From Bacteroidota bacterium (GTDB taxonomy: Bacteria; Bacteroidota; Bacteroidia; Flavobacteriales_D; Crocinitomicaceae): a stretch of DNA of 64,000 nt. Under the pieces are notes generated by a model, which was not told the origin of the DNA, did not search any database, and worked only from the letters and a program-made list of their open reading frames with translations. Shown here piece by piece: positions 45,823-55,933 of the stretch. The stretch lies in NCBI GenBank assembly GCA_006226425.1, contig SBGX01000023.1, forward strand, positions 71,603 to 135,602, read 5' to 3'. How positions within the stretch are numbered: the stretch's first letter is position 1; each line of letters begins with the position of its first letter. A program made the position numbers and the translations under genes.

Positions 45823-45848
45823 CGAGTCTAAAACAAAGCCTTAATAGC

Positions 45849-48473
45849 ATGGAGATCCCAAAAACTTACGAAGCAAATAAAGCAGAAGATAAGTGGTATG
45901 AACATTGGATGAATAAAGGATATTTTCATTCGGTGCCGGATGATCGTGAACCATATACAGTGGTCATTCCTCCTCCCAATGTGACAGGAGTGCTCCACAT
46001 GGGACACATGCTTAATAATACCATTCAGGATGTACTGGTTCGTCGTGCACGCATGATGGGGAAGAATACCTGTTGGGTTCCTGGAACGGACCATGCTTCC
46101 ATCGCCACAGAGGCCAAGGTTGTTCAAAAACTGCGGAAAGAGGGGATTAAAAAATCTGATCTGAGCAGGGAAGAATTCCTGGGACACGCCTTTGAATGGA
46201 AGGACAAACACGGTGGGATCATCTTGGAACAGTTGAAAAAACTCGGAGCATCCTGTGATTGGGAACGCACCGATTTTACGATGAATCCAGATTATTCGGA
46301 GTCGGTAATTGATGTATTTATCGACCTATACAAGAAAGGAAAAGTTTACCGCGGTTATCGGATGGTTAACTGGGATCCGGAAGCATTGACAGCGGTTTCT
46401 GATGAAGAGGTAAATCACAAAGAGGTGAACTCCAAACTCTTCCACCTAAGATATAAGGTGGCCGGAAGTCAGGATGAATGGTTGACGATTGCGACGACCC
46501 GACCTGAAACAATTCTGGGGGATACAGCCATCTGTATACACCCGGAGGACGAACGTTATAAGCACCTGCACGGAAAACAGGCCGTTGTTCCGATTTGCAA
46601 CAGAACCATTCCGATTATCCTCGATGATTACGTGGATATGGAGTTCGGAACAGGATGTCTAAAGGTGACTCCGGCTCATGATGTCAATGATTACGATTTG
46701 GGACAACGACATGATTTGGAAACCATCGATATCTTCAATGATAACGGAAGCCTGAATGCGCATGGGATGCATTATGAAGGAATGGATCGCTTCGAAGTGA
46801 GAAAGGCCATTGAGAAGGAACTGTATGATAAGGGCTACCTCGTGAAGACGGAAGATCACATCAATAAAGTTGGTTTTTCAGAGCGGACGGATGCGGTGAT
46901 TGAACCGAAATTGTCCCTGCAGTGGTTTGTGAGCATGAAAGAATTGGCTGCTCCGGCACTGGAAAATGTCATGAACGGAAATATTCGTTTTCATCCGGAG
47001 AAATTCAAGAATACCTACCGTCACTGGATGGAAAACGTCAAAGACTGGTGTATTTCGCGTCAGTTGTGGTGGGGACATCGGATTCCAGCCTGGTTCTATG
47101 GAACCGGAACAGAGGATTATGTGGTTGCCAAGACCCGTGAGGAGGCCAGTGAACTAGCCAGTAAAAAGGCAGGAAGAAACATCGATGCTTCAGAATTGAA
47201 GCAGGATGAGGATGTACTGGATACCTGGTTCTCGAGTTGGGTATGGCCGATCTCCGTATTTAAGGGACTGACGAATCCAGGGAATGAAGAAATTAAATAC
47301 TATTATCCGACCAATGATTTGGTGACGGCTCCGGAAATTATGTTTTTCTGGGTAGCACGTATGATCATGGCAGGTTATGAATACATGGATGAGTTGCCTT
47401 TCCGAAATGTCTATTTTACAGGAATTGTTCGGGATAAATTGGGACGCAAAATGTCCAAATCATTGGGGAATTCACCTGATCCGATTGAACTGATTGAGAA
47501 ATTTGGGGCAGACGGAGTACGTGTTGGAATCTTAATTTCATCCCCGGCGGGAAATGATTTGCCATTTGATAGTTCACAATGTGAGCAGGGAAGAAATTTT
47601 GCTAATAAAATCTGGAATGCCTTTCGTCTGATTGATTCCTGGGAATCCAAGGCAGACTTGGAACAAAGTGAAGCAGCGAAGGTAGCCGTTGAATGGTTTG
47701 AGTCCAGATACAATGAAGTACTGGAAGAAATCAATGGACAATTTGAACGTTTCAAGATTTCGGAGGCTTTGATGACCACCTATAAGTTAGTATGGGATGA
47801 TTTCTGTTCCTGGTATTTGGAGATGATTAAGCCAGGATACCAACAGCCGATCGATCAGTTGACCCTGGAACAAAGCAAAGTCTTCTTTGAAAAAGTATTG
47901 AAGCTCATGCAGCCTTTCACGCCATTCATTGCAGAGGAATTGTGGCATTTGATCAGAGAACAGGAAGAAGATATCATTGTTTCGGCCTGGCCTGAAGTGG
48001 GATCGAAAGACAAGAGGATTTTACAGAACTTCGGCAAGGCAACAGAAGTGATTAGTAACATTCGAAATATTCGTAAACAGCACAATATTGCTAACAAAGT
48101 GAAGATTGATCTGCTGATTGTGAAACACAATGATTTGGACGAAGGTTTTGATGCCGTAATCAAAAAACTGGGGAACCTTTCCCGACTGTCTTATGTGACG
48201 GAAAAGGCGCAAAATGCCAATTCGTTTATTGTGGATGGAAACGAATATTACATTCCTTTTGGAGAGGAGATCGATATTGATGCGGAAAAACAAAAGTTGC
48301 AGGAAGAACTGAGTTATACTCAGGGTTTTTTGAACTCAGTTCAAAAGAAATTGCAGAATGAACGCTTCATCAGTGGTGCACCCGAGCAGGTGATTGCCAA
48401 TGAACGGAAGAAAGAAAGTGATGCTCTTCAGAAGATAGAACTTCTGACAGAAAAATTGTCGTCTCTTAACTAA
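45849..48473 (+). CDS. valS: Valyl-tRNA synthetase
   Basis: Class Ia aminoacyl-tRNA synthetase, 874 residues. HIGH-type motif [14 protein letters not shown] is near residues 38-51, the CP1 editing domain ([15 protein letters not shown]) follows near 215, and the KMSKS-type motif [13 protein letters not shown] is near 535. A C-terminal tRNA-binding coiled coil ([19 protein letters not shown]) ends the protein, as in ValS. All signature parts are intact. It has its own -7 element. Confidence 0.98.
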   Translation: MEIPKTYEANKAEDKWYEHWMNKGYFHSVPDDREPYTVVIPPPNVTGVLHMGHMLNNTIQDVLVRRARMMGKNTCWVPGTDHASIATEAKVVQKLRKEGIKKSDLSREEFLGHAFEWKDKHGGIILEQLKKLGASCDWERTDFTMNPDYSESVIDVFIDLYKKGKVYRGYRMVNWDPEALTAVSDEEVNHKEVNSKLFHLRYKVAGSQDEWLTIATTRPETILGDTAICIHPEDERYKHLHGKQAVVPICNRTIPIILDDYVDMEFGTGCLKVTPAHDVNDYDLGQRHDLETIDIFNDNGSLNAHGMHYEGMDRFEVRKAIEKELYDKGYLVKTEDHINKVGFSERTDAVIEPKLSLQWFVSMKELAAPALENVMNGNIRFHPEKFKNTYRHWMENVKDWCISRQLWWGHRIPAWFYGTGTEDYVVAKTREEASELASKKAGRNIDASELKQDEDVLDTWFSSWVWPISVFKGLTNPGNEEIKYYYPTNDLVTAPEIMFFWVARMIMAGYEYMDELPFRNVYFTGIVRDKLGRKMSKSLGNSPDPIELIEKFGADGVRVGILISSPAGNDLPFDSSQCEQGRNFANKIWNAFRLIDSWESKADLEQSEAAKVAVEWFESRYNEVLEEINGQFERFKISEALMTTYKLVWDDFCSWYLEMIKPGYQQPIDQLTLEQSKVFFEKVLKLMQPFTPFIAEELWHLIREQEEDIIVSAWPEVGSKDKRILQNFGKATEVISNIRNIRKQHNIANKVKIDLLIVKHNDLDEGFDAVIKKLGNLSRLSYVTEKAQNANSFIVDGNEYYIPFGEEIDIDAEKQKLQEELSYTQGFLNSVQKKLQNERFISGAPEQVIANERKKESDALQKIELLTEKLSSLN

Positions 48474-48587
48474 GAAGCGACTTTCAGGCGTTGATCTTTC
48501 GGAAAGCTGTTAAATCTGTTGAAAAACAAGGTTTTGAGCTCGGTGCCTTGATGGGAATTGTGTATCTTAGCTGAGAGAAAAATCGCT

Positions 48588-50006
48588 ATGACATTGAATT
48601 GCCTACGTTCTTTAAGAAGAACCATTTTACTTACACTGTTCGGGACACTATTCCTGGTAAATTCAAGTGCGCAGGAACTTGTTGGAGACTGGTTCGGTGA
48701 GCTGCCAGAGGAAGCATCCTCCCTGAAACTAGTATTTCATATAGACCAAAAGGACGGGGTCCTGGAAGGGACCATGGACAGTCCGTATCAAGGAACCTTT
48801 GGCTTAAAGTTGAGCAGTGTAAAACACGAAGGAGAGCAAGTCGTTTTTGACCTTAGTATTTTTAAAATTTTGTTCGAAGGAAAATTTTGTGCGGCGGATT
48901 CTCTCAAAGGTTTTTTCCGGCAGGGTGAAATGAAATTCCCACTGATTTTGAAAAAAAGTGAGCAGCCGCTCCCCCGAAAGCCAATCCGCCCGCAGGATCC
49001 GAAACCGCCTTATCCATATAAGGAGAAAGAGGTTACTTTTAGGAATCGGTCGGCAAACATTTCCCTGGCAGGGACATTGACGATTCCAGAAGGAAAGGGA
49101 CCATTTCCAGCGGTAGTGTTGATTACAGGATCGGGAGCTCAAAATCGGGATGAAGAGTTTTTTGGGCATAAGACATTCAAGGTGCTGGCGGATCATCTCA
49201 CGAGAAAAGGAATTGCCGTTTTGAGGTATGACGATCGGGGAGTGGGAAAATCGGAAGGAGATTTTGTCCAGGCGACCACGGCAGATTTTGCCTTTGATGC
49301 GGCCTCAGCCTTACTTTATTTGAGACAACAGAAAAAGATTGATTCGGATAAGATAGGTTTGATTGGACACAGTGAAGGAGGTACAGTCGCAACCATGGTT
49401 GCTTCCGCAGATACTCAGGTCCGTTTCGTAGGATTACTCGCCGCCCCGGGAATCCCCATGGACGAATTACTTTTGAAGCAAAATGCGGTGACACAGGAAT
49501 TGGCGGGGATTAGTTCGGAAGAGACGATGATTAGTACAGAGTTAATCCGAAAGTTCTATGATGTGTTGCTCAAAGTACCAGATCAGGATAGTGCCAAACG
49601 AGCTATTGAGGATTTATTGTTGCGGCACCAGCAAAGTATGCCCAAAGTCATTGCGGATGAGATTGCCAAGCAAACACCAGCGATTGTGGCCAACTTCTTG
49701 TCGCCATGGTTTCGCTACTTCATCCAAATCGATCCGAAACATTATCTAAAGCAAATCAAGTGTCCGGTATTGGCTGTAAATGGAAGTAAGGACGTACAGG
49801 TCGCAGCGATCGACAATTTGATGGCCATCCGTAAAGTATTGAGTGAATCGGGGAACAAACAGGCATACACCTACATTATGCCTGATCTAAATCACCTGAT
49901 GCAGCATTGTGAAACAGGAGAAGTTTCGGAGTACGTGTTGATTGAAGAGACGTTTTCTGCGGAATTACTGAACATTATATCAAACTGGATTTTGAATCTG
50001 TACTGA
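48588..50006 (+). CDS. Exported alpha/beta-hydrolase
   Basis: A 472-residue protein. Signal peptide: RTILLTLFGTLFLVNSSAQE. An N-terminal beta domain (ELVGDWFGELPEEASSLKLV) of about 130 residues precedes the hydrolase fold. The hydrolase has the oxyanion-region LITGSGAQNRDEE, IAVLRYDDRGVGKSEGD, and the nucleophile elbow GLIGHSEGGTVA with S262. A later acid and His are suggested by LAVNGSKDVQV and PDLNHLMQH. The set Ser/Asp/His is thus complete. An esterase or peptidase acting in the periplasm is likely; the substrate is not known. I start at ATG 48588; TGTATCTTAG upstream is a weak -7 match. Confidence 0.87.
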   Translation: MTLNCLRSLRRTILLTLFGTLFLVNSSAQELVGDWFGELPEEASSLKLVFHIDQKDGVLEGTMDSPYQGTFGLKLSSVKHEGEQVVFDLSIFKILFEGKFCAADSLKGFFRQGEMKFPLILKKSEQPLPRKPIRPQDPKPPYPYKEKEVTFRNRSANISLAGTLTIPEGKGPFPAVVLITGSGAQNRDEEFFGHKTFKVLADHLTRKGIAVLRYDDRGVGKSEGDFVQATTADFAFDAASALLYLRQQKKIDSDKIGLIGHSEGGTVATMVASADTQVRFVGLLAAPGIPMDELLLKQNAVTQELAGISSEETMISTELIRKFYDVLLKVPDQDSAKRAIEDLLLRHQQSMPKVIADEIAKQTPAIVANFLSPWFRYFIQIDPKHYLKQIKCPVLAVNGSKDVQVAAIDNLMAIRKVLSESGNKQAYTYIMPDLNHLMQHCETGEVSEYVLIEETFSAELLNIISNWILNLY

Positions 50007-50022
50007 TCCAAATAATCAAATT

Positions 50023-51423
50023 ATGAAGGTAAAATTTTTGGGAGCTGCGAGGACTGTGACAGGAAGTAAGCACTTGATCACAACCAAATCGGGAAGGAGA
50101 ATTTTACTGGATTGTGGATTTTTTCAGGGAAAAGGACAGGAGTCGGAAGAGAAAAATCGGCATTTAGGATTGGATCCTCGCATGATTCACTATTTGATTT
50201 TATCGCACGCGCATATAGATCATTCGGGGAACATTCCATATTTGGTCAAGCAAGGATATTCAGGTCCCATTTATTGTACTTCAGCGACAAAGGATTTATG
50301 CGAGATCATGCTTCGAGACAGTGCGCATATTCAGGAAAGTGATGTCAAGTATATCAATAAACGACGAATCAAGAGGGGACAGGAGCCATTGAAGCCACTT
50401 TACAACGAAGCGGATGTTCGGAAAGCAATGAGTCAGTTTGTGACCATTCCTTACGATGAAGAATACCGAATTGACGATGACATTATTGTAAGACTGACCG
50501 ACTCAGGACATATTTTGGGGAGTGCGGCAGTCAATCTAAAGATCAAAGAAGATGGTCAGGAGCGAAAGATTTGCTTTACTGGTGATATAGGGCGTTATGA
50601 CGGATCAATTTTAAGAGACCCGCAGGAATTCCCAGAGTGTGAAGTCCTGATTTGTGAATCGACTTATGGAAACCGGCTTCACAGTACAAATGAATTGAGT
50701 CAGCGACAATTGTATGATGCCATTCATGAAACCTGTGTGCAAAATCAGGGGAAACTCATTATTCCGGCATTCAGCCTCGGAAGAACCCAGGAACTGGTAT
50801 ACGCACTAGATCGGATGGCTACCAACAAAGTGTTGCCCGAAATCCCTGTTTATGTGGATAGTCCGCTATCAACAAATGCGACCAGGGTTATTCGGGAGCA
50901 CAAGGAATGTTTCAATCGAGACATCCTGGATTATATGGAACGTGACCCGGATCCTTTCGGTTTTGATAAGTTGACCTACATTCGGGAAGTGGAAGCATCA
51001 AAGGCCTTAAATGCTGAGCATGGCCCGAGTATCATTATTTCCGCATCGGGAATGATGGAAGCAGGAAGAATTAAACACCATGTGGCCAATAATATCGGTG
51101 ATCCTAAAAATACCATCCTGATTGTAGGATATGCAGAGCCTAGCTCATTGGGAGGTAGAATTCGAAACGGGTCCAAACGCGTTCGAATTTTTGGAGAAGA
51201 GTATGAAGTGAAGGCGAAAGTCGTAGTGCTTGATTCCTACAGTGCCCATGCTGATTATCAGGAAATGATCCGTTACCTTTCTTGTCAGAATAAAAAGACC
51301 CTAAAACGGATTTTTCTGGTTCACGGTGAATACGACAGCCAAATTCACTTTAAAGGACATCTGCAGGAAGCCGGTTTTGGGCGAATTTCAATCCCTGCGG
51401 AGGGAGATGAGATTGAACTTTAA
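50023..51423 (+). CDS. Beta-CASP metallo-beta-lactamase-fold nuclease
   Basis: A 466-residue cytosolic protein with the MBL motif LSHAHIDHSGNIPYL (H62, H64, D66, H67), further metal ligands in LTDSGHILGSAAV and CFTGDIGRYD, and the beta-CASP block CESTYGNRLH, then IPAFSLGRTQELVYAL. The C terminus carries the RMMBL part (SYSAHADYQEM, FLVHGEYDSQIHFKGHL). This is the CPSF73-like/YsnE-type group of RNA endonucleases in bacteria. It lies 16 bases after the hydrolase gene. Its stop overlaps the end of the convergent SpoT gene by four bases. Confidence 0.93.
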   Translation: MKVKFLGAARTVTGSKHLITTKSGRRILLDCGFFQGKGQESEEKNRHLGLDPRMIHYLILSHAHIDHSGNIPYLVKQGYSGPIYCTSATKDLCEIMLRDSAHIQESDVKYINKRRIKRGQEPLKPLYNEADVRKAMSQFVTIPYDEEYRIDDDIIVRLTDSGHILGSAAVNLKIKEDGQERKICFTGDIGRYDGSILRDPQEFPECEVLICESTYGNRLHSTNELSQRQLYDAIHETCVQNQGKLIIPAFSLGRTQELVYALDRMATNKVLPEIPVYVDSPLSTNATRVIREHKECFNRDILDYMERDPDPFGFDKLTYIREVEASKALNAEHGPSIIISASGMMEAGRIKHHVANNIGDPKNTILIVGYAEPSSLGGRIRNGSKRVRIFGEEYEVKAKVVVLDSYSAHADYQEMIRYLSCQNKKTLKRIFLVHGEYDSQIHFKGHLQEAGFGRISIPAEGDEIEL

Positions 51424-53651
51424 TCAGTTTCATGGATCGCCTCTTCTTCTTGTGAATCCCAACGTTCAACACGTTTGACCCCCTCGATTAGTTCGAATTG
51501 ATTGGTCAGTTCCTGTAAATGTTCGCGGTCGTAAACAAGGACTTTGATCTTCCCCTCAAAAATGCCATCAGTTGCTTCAAAAGAAATGGATTTCATATTG
51601 ACGTTGTGCTGATTCGAAATGATCTCGGTGATTTGATTAACAATCCCGACGTTATCAATTCCGATCAGACGTAGTGAGGCGACATGTGCAGTAAGTTCCT
51701 CATTTTTCCAACGCGCCTTGATACAGCGATAGGCCATTTTAGACATCAAATGCTCCGCATTCGGGCAATTGTTCCGGTGGACTTTAATACCTTCGTTCAT
51801 GGTGATGAAACCGAAAACCTGATCCCCTGGAATCGGGTTGCAACATTTGGCCAGTTTGTATTCAATATTTTTGAAATCTTCACCAATAATCAATACGTCC
51901 GCCTTGCCATCGATTTTCGGATAGACATCCACTTCGTTTTTGATTTTGGCTCCTCGTTCCAGATTCAGCTTTCCTTTTTTGTTCTCCAGTTCGCGCAGGT
52001 CGGCTAGGTCAATCTTACTCTTGGCTAGTTTATAGTAGAGTGCCGAATGCGAAGGGAGATCAAAGTATTTGCAGGCCACTTCCAGGTTTTCGCGGCTTAC
52101 ATTGAAGTTGAATTTTGCAAATTTTCGTTCCAGGATTTTCCGGCCTTCTTCGATGATTCGCTTTCGTTCTTCCTGAAGTGAAGATTTGATTTTTTGCTTG
52201 GCTCTTGCGGAAGTCACGAACTTCAGCCATTCTTCATTGGGCTTTTGTTTGTTAGAAGTAATGATCTCCACCTGATCTCCGTTGGAAAGCATGTGGCTCA
52301 GTGGTACTAACTTGTTGTTGACTTTAGCGCCAATAGCGTGATTACCAATTTCAGTATGAATGTCGAAAGCAAAATCCAAGATGGTTGCGCCATAAGGAAG
52401 TACTCTCAAATCTCCTTTAGGAGTAAAGACGTAAATTTCCTCTTTGAACAAATTCATTTTGAATTCATCCACAAAGTCCATGGCACTGAAATCCGGATTC
52501 TCCATGAGGTCACGGACTTCCGCTAACCAACGGTCGAATTTTGAATCTTCAGCTTTGTCTTCCTTGTACTTGTAGTGTGCCGCCAATCCTTTTTCCGCGA
52601 TTTCGTCCATGCGCTTGGATCGAATTTGAACTTCTACCCATTTTCCCTGGGGAGACATGACTGTCGTGTGCAGAGATTCGTAGCCATTAGCTCGTGGGGT
52701 CGAAATCCAGTCTCTCAAACGATCTGGACTCGGCTGATAGAAATCAGTAACGATACTGTAAATCCTCCAACAATCCGGTTTTTCTAATTCGATGGGGGTA
52801 TCCACGATGATCCGGATCGCAAAGAGGTCATAAACTTCTTCGAAAGGAATGTCTTTTGTCTGCATTTTCCTCCAAATAGAAGAAACGGACTTGGTTCTTA
52901 CCTTGATTGTGAATACATAGCCTTCATGTAATAGTGCTTCCCTGATCGGATGAGTAAAGCGTCTGATAAAGCGATTACGAACATCCTTGGTCGATTTCAG
53001 TTTTTCTTCAATCTGCCGGTAAATATCTGGCTCGGTGTACATGAAAGAGAGATCTTCCAATTCACTTTTGATTGAGTAGAGTCCCAAACGATGTGCCAGC
53101 GGTGCGTAGAGAAAGCGGGTTTCGGAAGCAATTTTCAATTGTTTTTCCGGAGCCATACTTTTTAGGGTCCGCATATTATGCAAACGATCGGCCAGTTTGA
53201 TGAGGACCACCCGGATATCATCCGAGATCGTCAGGATCATCTTGCGAAAGTTCTCTGCCTGAATCGAAGCATTTTCATCAAATACTTCTGGTATTTTGGT
53301 CAGACCGTCAATGATCCGACGAACCTCTTTTCCGAAAAGGTCTTCGACATCTTCGAGGGTGAGGTGGGTATCTTCTACTGTGTCATGCAAAAGAGCGCAA
53401 ACAATGCTGGTGGTTCCCAGTCCGATTTCCTCTGCACAAATTCGGGCGACGGCAATCGGATGATAGATGTAAGGTTCCCCGGACTTTCTGCGCATCTCGC
53501 TATGGGCTTCAACGGCGACGTCAAAGGCCTTACGGATCATCCGGGTGTTTTCGCGCGTTCGGTCTTTGGACGCACGTAACAATCCACGAAAGGCGTTCAG
53601 GATTTCTTTTCGTTCCTGTTCCAGATCATTTGGGGTCGCTTTGGCAGACAT
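51420..53651 (-). CDS. spoT: Bifunctional (p)ppGpp synthetase/hydrolase
   Basis: A 743-residue RelA/SpoT enzyme of the stringent response. The hydrolase domain has YIYHPIAVARIC and LLHDTVEDTHL with the HDxxED metal motif, so hydrolysis should work. The synthetase domain has YDLFAIRIIVDTP, PRANGYESLHTTV and WVEVQIRSKRMDEIAE. A TGS domain follows (IYVFTPKGDLRVLPYGATIL), then a helical/zinc-finger region (KCCNPIPGDQVFGFITMNEG) and a C-terminal ACT domain (RLIGIDNVGIVNQITE). It lies 32 bases after fahA on the same strand; I see no clear promoter in that gap. Confidence 0.96.
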   Translation of the reverse strand: MSAKATPNDLEQERKEILNAFRGLLRASKDRTRENTRMIRKAFDVAVEAHSEMRRKSGEPYIYHPIAVARICAEEIGLGTTSIVCALLHDTVEDTHLTLEDVEDLFGKEVRRIIDGLTKIPEVFDENASIQAENFRKMILTISDDIRVVLIKLADRLHNMRTLKSMAPEKQLKIASETRFLYAPLAHRLGLYSIKSELEDLSFMYTEPDIYRQIEEKLKSTKDVRNRFIRRFTHPIREALLHEGYVFTIKVRTKSVSSIWRKMQTKDIPFEEVYDLFAIRIIVDTPIELEKPDCWRIYSIVTDFYQPSPDRLRDWISTPRANGYESLHTTVMSPQGKWVEVQIRSKRMDEIAEKGLAAHYKYKEDKAEDSKFDRWLAEVRDLMENPDFSAMDFVDEFKMNLFKEEIYVFTPKGDLRVLPYGATILDFAFDIHTEIGNHAIGAKVNNKLVPLSHMLSNGDQVEIITSNKQKPNEEWLKFVTSARAKQKIKSSLQEERKRIIEEGRKILERKFAKFNFNVSRENLEVACKYFDLPSHSALYYKLAKSKIDLADLRELENKKGKLNLERGAKIKNEVDVYPKIDGKADVLIIGEDFKNIEYKLAKCCNPIPGDQVFGFITMNEGIKVHRNNCPNAEHLMSKMAYRCIKARWKNEELTAHVASLRLIGIDNVGIVNQITEIISNQHNVNMKSISFEATDGIFEGKIKVLVYDREHLQELTNQFELIEGVKRVERWDSQEEEAIHETD

Positions 53652-53683
53652 AGCTCGGTAGGATCAAATAAATGATTTCAAAA

Positions 53684-54958
53684 TTATTTAGCGGGCAAAA
53701 TTTTGGTAGAAACTTCACCAAAACCAACTCGTACTCCTTCTTTTTCAGCATATCCACGTATGATCACCGTATCGTGATCTTCTAAGAATTTACGTTCACT
53801 TCCATCTGACAATTGGATTGGTTTGGTTCCCTTCCAGGCCAATTCCAGCATGGATCCATAAGAATCCGGAGTTGGTCCGGAAATCGTACCTGATCCCATC
53901 AGGTCACCGGCTCTTACATTACAACCATTCACCGTGTGGTGAGCCAATTGCTGGGCCATATTCCAGTACATGTATTTGAAGTTGGAGCGACAAACCAGGT
54001 TTTCCTCCCCATTATTTGGTTGGATCAATACCTGGAGATTGATGTCGTACGATTTTTGACCCTTGTACTCCAAATAGCTCAATACCTTGGGATCTTGTTC
54101 GGGACCTTCACATTGATAAGGTTGTAGTGCGTCTAAAGTGACAATCCAGGGTGAAATGCTGGAAGCAAAATTTTTGGCCAGAAATGGCCCCAGGGGAACG
54201 TATTCCCAGGTTTGGATATCACGCGCAGACCAATCGTTAAACAGACACATGCCGAAGATATAGTCTTCCGCTTCATCTGTTGAAATAGAATCACCTAATG
54301 CTTTTCCATCATAGGTGATAAATGCTGTTTCCAATTCGAAATCCAAACGACGACAAGCCTCATATACTGGCGGTTCTTCCGGGTTTGGTTTGATTTGTCC
54401 TTTGGGGCGATGAATGTTTTCTCCGGAAATGATCACTGAACTGGCTCTTCCATGGTATCCAACCGGAATCCACAGCCAATTGGGAAGTAGTGCGTTATTT
54501 GGGTCTCTGAACATGGTTCCCACATTGGTAGCGTGTTCTCTGCTGGAGTAGAAATCTGTATAGTCACCAATTTGAACAGGCATACACATTTCAGTTTGCT
54601 CCACCGGGATCAATACCTGCTGAACGTGGTGTTCGTTCTTTTGAAGATCTTCTTGATTCGCATCCAATAATTTGGAAATTCGATTGCGTAAATCACGGGT
54701 TCCTTTTTTCCCTTTCTTCATGATGGGATTCAGACTGACAGCATCAAAATCACTCAATTCGAAAGGAAGGTTTTCCAGGTAACCCAGTACAAAAAGTGTT
54801 TTCAGATCAAGTACATGATTTCCGATTCGCGTTCCTACCCGTTCTTTCAGTTGGGGTGTTTTAAAAATTCCAAAAGGAAGGTTCTGAATGGGGAAGTCTG
54901 ATCCGGCCGGAACATCGACCCAGGATTTTAAATGTGGATTGTTTGCTGCTATTGTCAT
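53684..54958 (-). CDS. fahA: Fumarylacetoacetase
   Basis: Hydrolyses fumarylacetoacetate to fumarate and acetoacetate, the last step of tyrosine breakdown. It has 424 residues. The N-terminal domain begins NPHLKSWVDVPAGSDFPIQN. The catalytic domain has DYTDFYSSREHATNVG, PVGYHGRASSVI, DFELETAFI with metal ligands, LFNDWSARDIQTWEYVPLGP, and MGSGTISGPTPDSYGSMLEL. All active-site blocks are intact. A -7 element lies in front of it. Its place between a glycan operon and spoT is not explained by function. Confidence 0.97.
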   Translation of the reverse strand: MTIAANNPHLKSWVDVPAGSDFPIQNLPFGIFKTPQLKERVGTRIGNHVLDLKTLFVLGYLENLPFELSDFDAVSLNPIMKKGKKGTRDLRNRISKLLDANQEDLQKNEHHVQQVLIPVEQTEMCMPVQIGDYTDFYSSREHATNVGTMFRDPNNALLPNWLWIPVGYHGRASSVIISGENIHRPKGQIKPNPEEPPVYEACRRLDFELETAFITYDGKALGDSISTDEAEDYIFGMCLFNDWSARDIQTWEYVPLGPFLAKNFASSISPWIVTLDALQPYQCEGPEQDPKVLSYLEYKGQKSYDINLQVLIQPNNGEENLVCRSNFKYMYWNMAQQLAHHTVNGCNVRAGDLMGSGTISGPTPDSYGSMLELAWKGTKPIQLSDGSERKFLEDHDTVIIRGYAEKEGVRVGFGEVSTKILPAK

Positions 54959-54977
54959 CTGTCTAATGTATATCTTA

Positions 54978-54985
54978 CAAAGTTA
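54978..54985 (-). promoter_or_regulatory. -7 element of fahA
   Basis: Minus-strand TAACTTTG, a full TAnnTTTG match, 19 bases before the fahA ATG. It overlaps the last bases of the methyltransferase gene, so fahA-spoT can be expressed apart from the glycan genes. Confidence 0.5.
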
Positions 54986-55903
54986 TTGATTTTGACTTTT
55001 TTTGATCCCTACCGCGTGCCAGTAAGGTGTATTTTCCGAAAAACGAATTTGTTCCAGTCCTGCTTCGGTCATCATCTGTTCGATTTCTTTCCTTGAAAAA
55101 CGCTGTTCCAGTGGAGTTCCGAATCGATCTAAGGCATCGTTTCGAACAATATTCAGTGATTTTCCAATGTAATAAGAAAGAGGAACTTTTTGATACAGTT
55201 TGGAATTTGGAGTCAGGGCTTTCACAAGTTTTCCCAGTCCGATGAAGGGTAAATAAATGGTGAAGGCAATGATGTCACAGACAACACTTTTGAGTCCCTG
55301 TGGCATTTTACAAATCATTCTTCGAAAGAAAGTAGAACAATGGAAAATAAATTTGTAAAAGGCGCCTTTGTTGTCCAGACTGTAATATAAGTAAACCAAA
55401 AATTGTCCACCTGGCCGAAGCTTGGAAACGGCATCTTTCATGGCCTGAGAAGTATCAGGAATATGGTGTAAAACTCCTAAGCTAAACACGAAATCAAAAC
55501 TGTCATTGGCAAAGGGCAAATCGGAAACCCCGGCGACACTCAGGCGCACATTTTGTTCTTCGCGAAGTAATTTCGCCGCTGGATAAATCGCTTTACTAGG
55601 GTCGATGGCATCAATATGAGCAACGTGTTTGGCCAGAAACTTGGTCCATCTCCCGGTCCCACAACCGACGTCAAGGGCCCTTGCTTCTCTTAAGGCTTCC
55701 AGGTCAATGATATCGAAATATTCGTTCCCAACCTGATGAATCTCTTGTTGATCAAAGTCGTCAAATTTTTCCCATTCCTCCCCAAAGGATTCTACGGTGA
55801 CGGTATCAATGTTTCGGTCGCCAATCGGAAAGTGTGAGATGACTTTTCCTTCTATTTCCTCTTCTTTGCTTGCTGGGATCGAATATGGAACTGCTTGACT
55901 CAT
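54983..55903 (-). CDS. Class I SAM-dependent methyltransferase
   Basis: A 306-residue enzyme. The SAM-binding motif I ALDVGCGTGRWTKFLA is at about residues 76-91, followed by IDAIDPSKA, SDLPFANDSFDFVFSLGVLHH and LRPGGQFLVYLYY. A middle part of 60-70 residues (KFIFHCSTFFRRMICKMPQG) with hydrophobic stretches is unlike small methyltransferases. It is the last of the glycan-associated genes in the run, 30 bases after a glycosyltransferase. It may methylate a sugar or lipid in the same pathway; the target is not readable. A weak TAACTTTA lies upstream. Confidence 0.85.
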   Translation of the reverse strand: MSQAVPYSIPASKEEEIEGKVISHFPIGDRNIDTVTVESFGEEWEKFDDFDQQEIHQVGNEYFDIIDLEALREARALDVGCGTGRWTKFLAKHVAHIDAIDPSKAIYPAAKLLREEQNVRLSVAGVSDLPFANDSFDFVFSLGVLHHIPDTSQAMKDAVSKLRPGGQFLVYLYYSLDNKGAFYKFIFHCSTFFRRMICKMPQGLKSVVCDIIAFTIYLPFIGLGKLVKALTPNSKLYQKVPLSYYIGKSLNIVRNDALDRFGTPLEQRFSRKEIEQMMTEAGLEQIRFSENTPYWHAVGIKKSQNQ

Positions 55904-55933
55904 AGAATTGTTAATCGCGTTGTAAAGTTAGTA

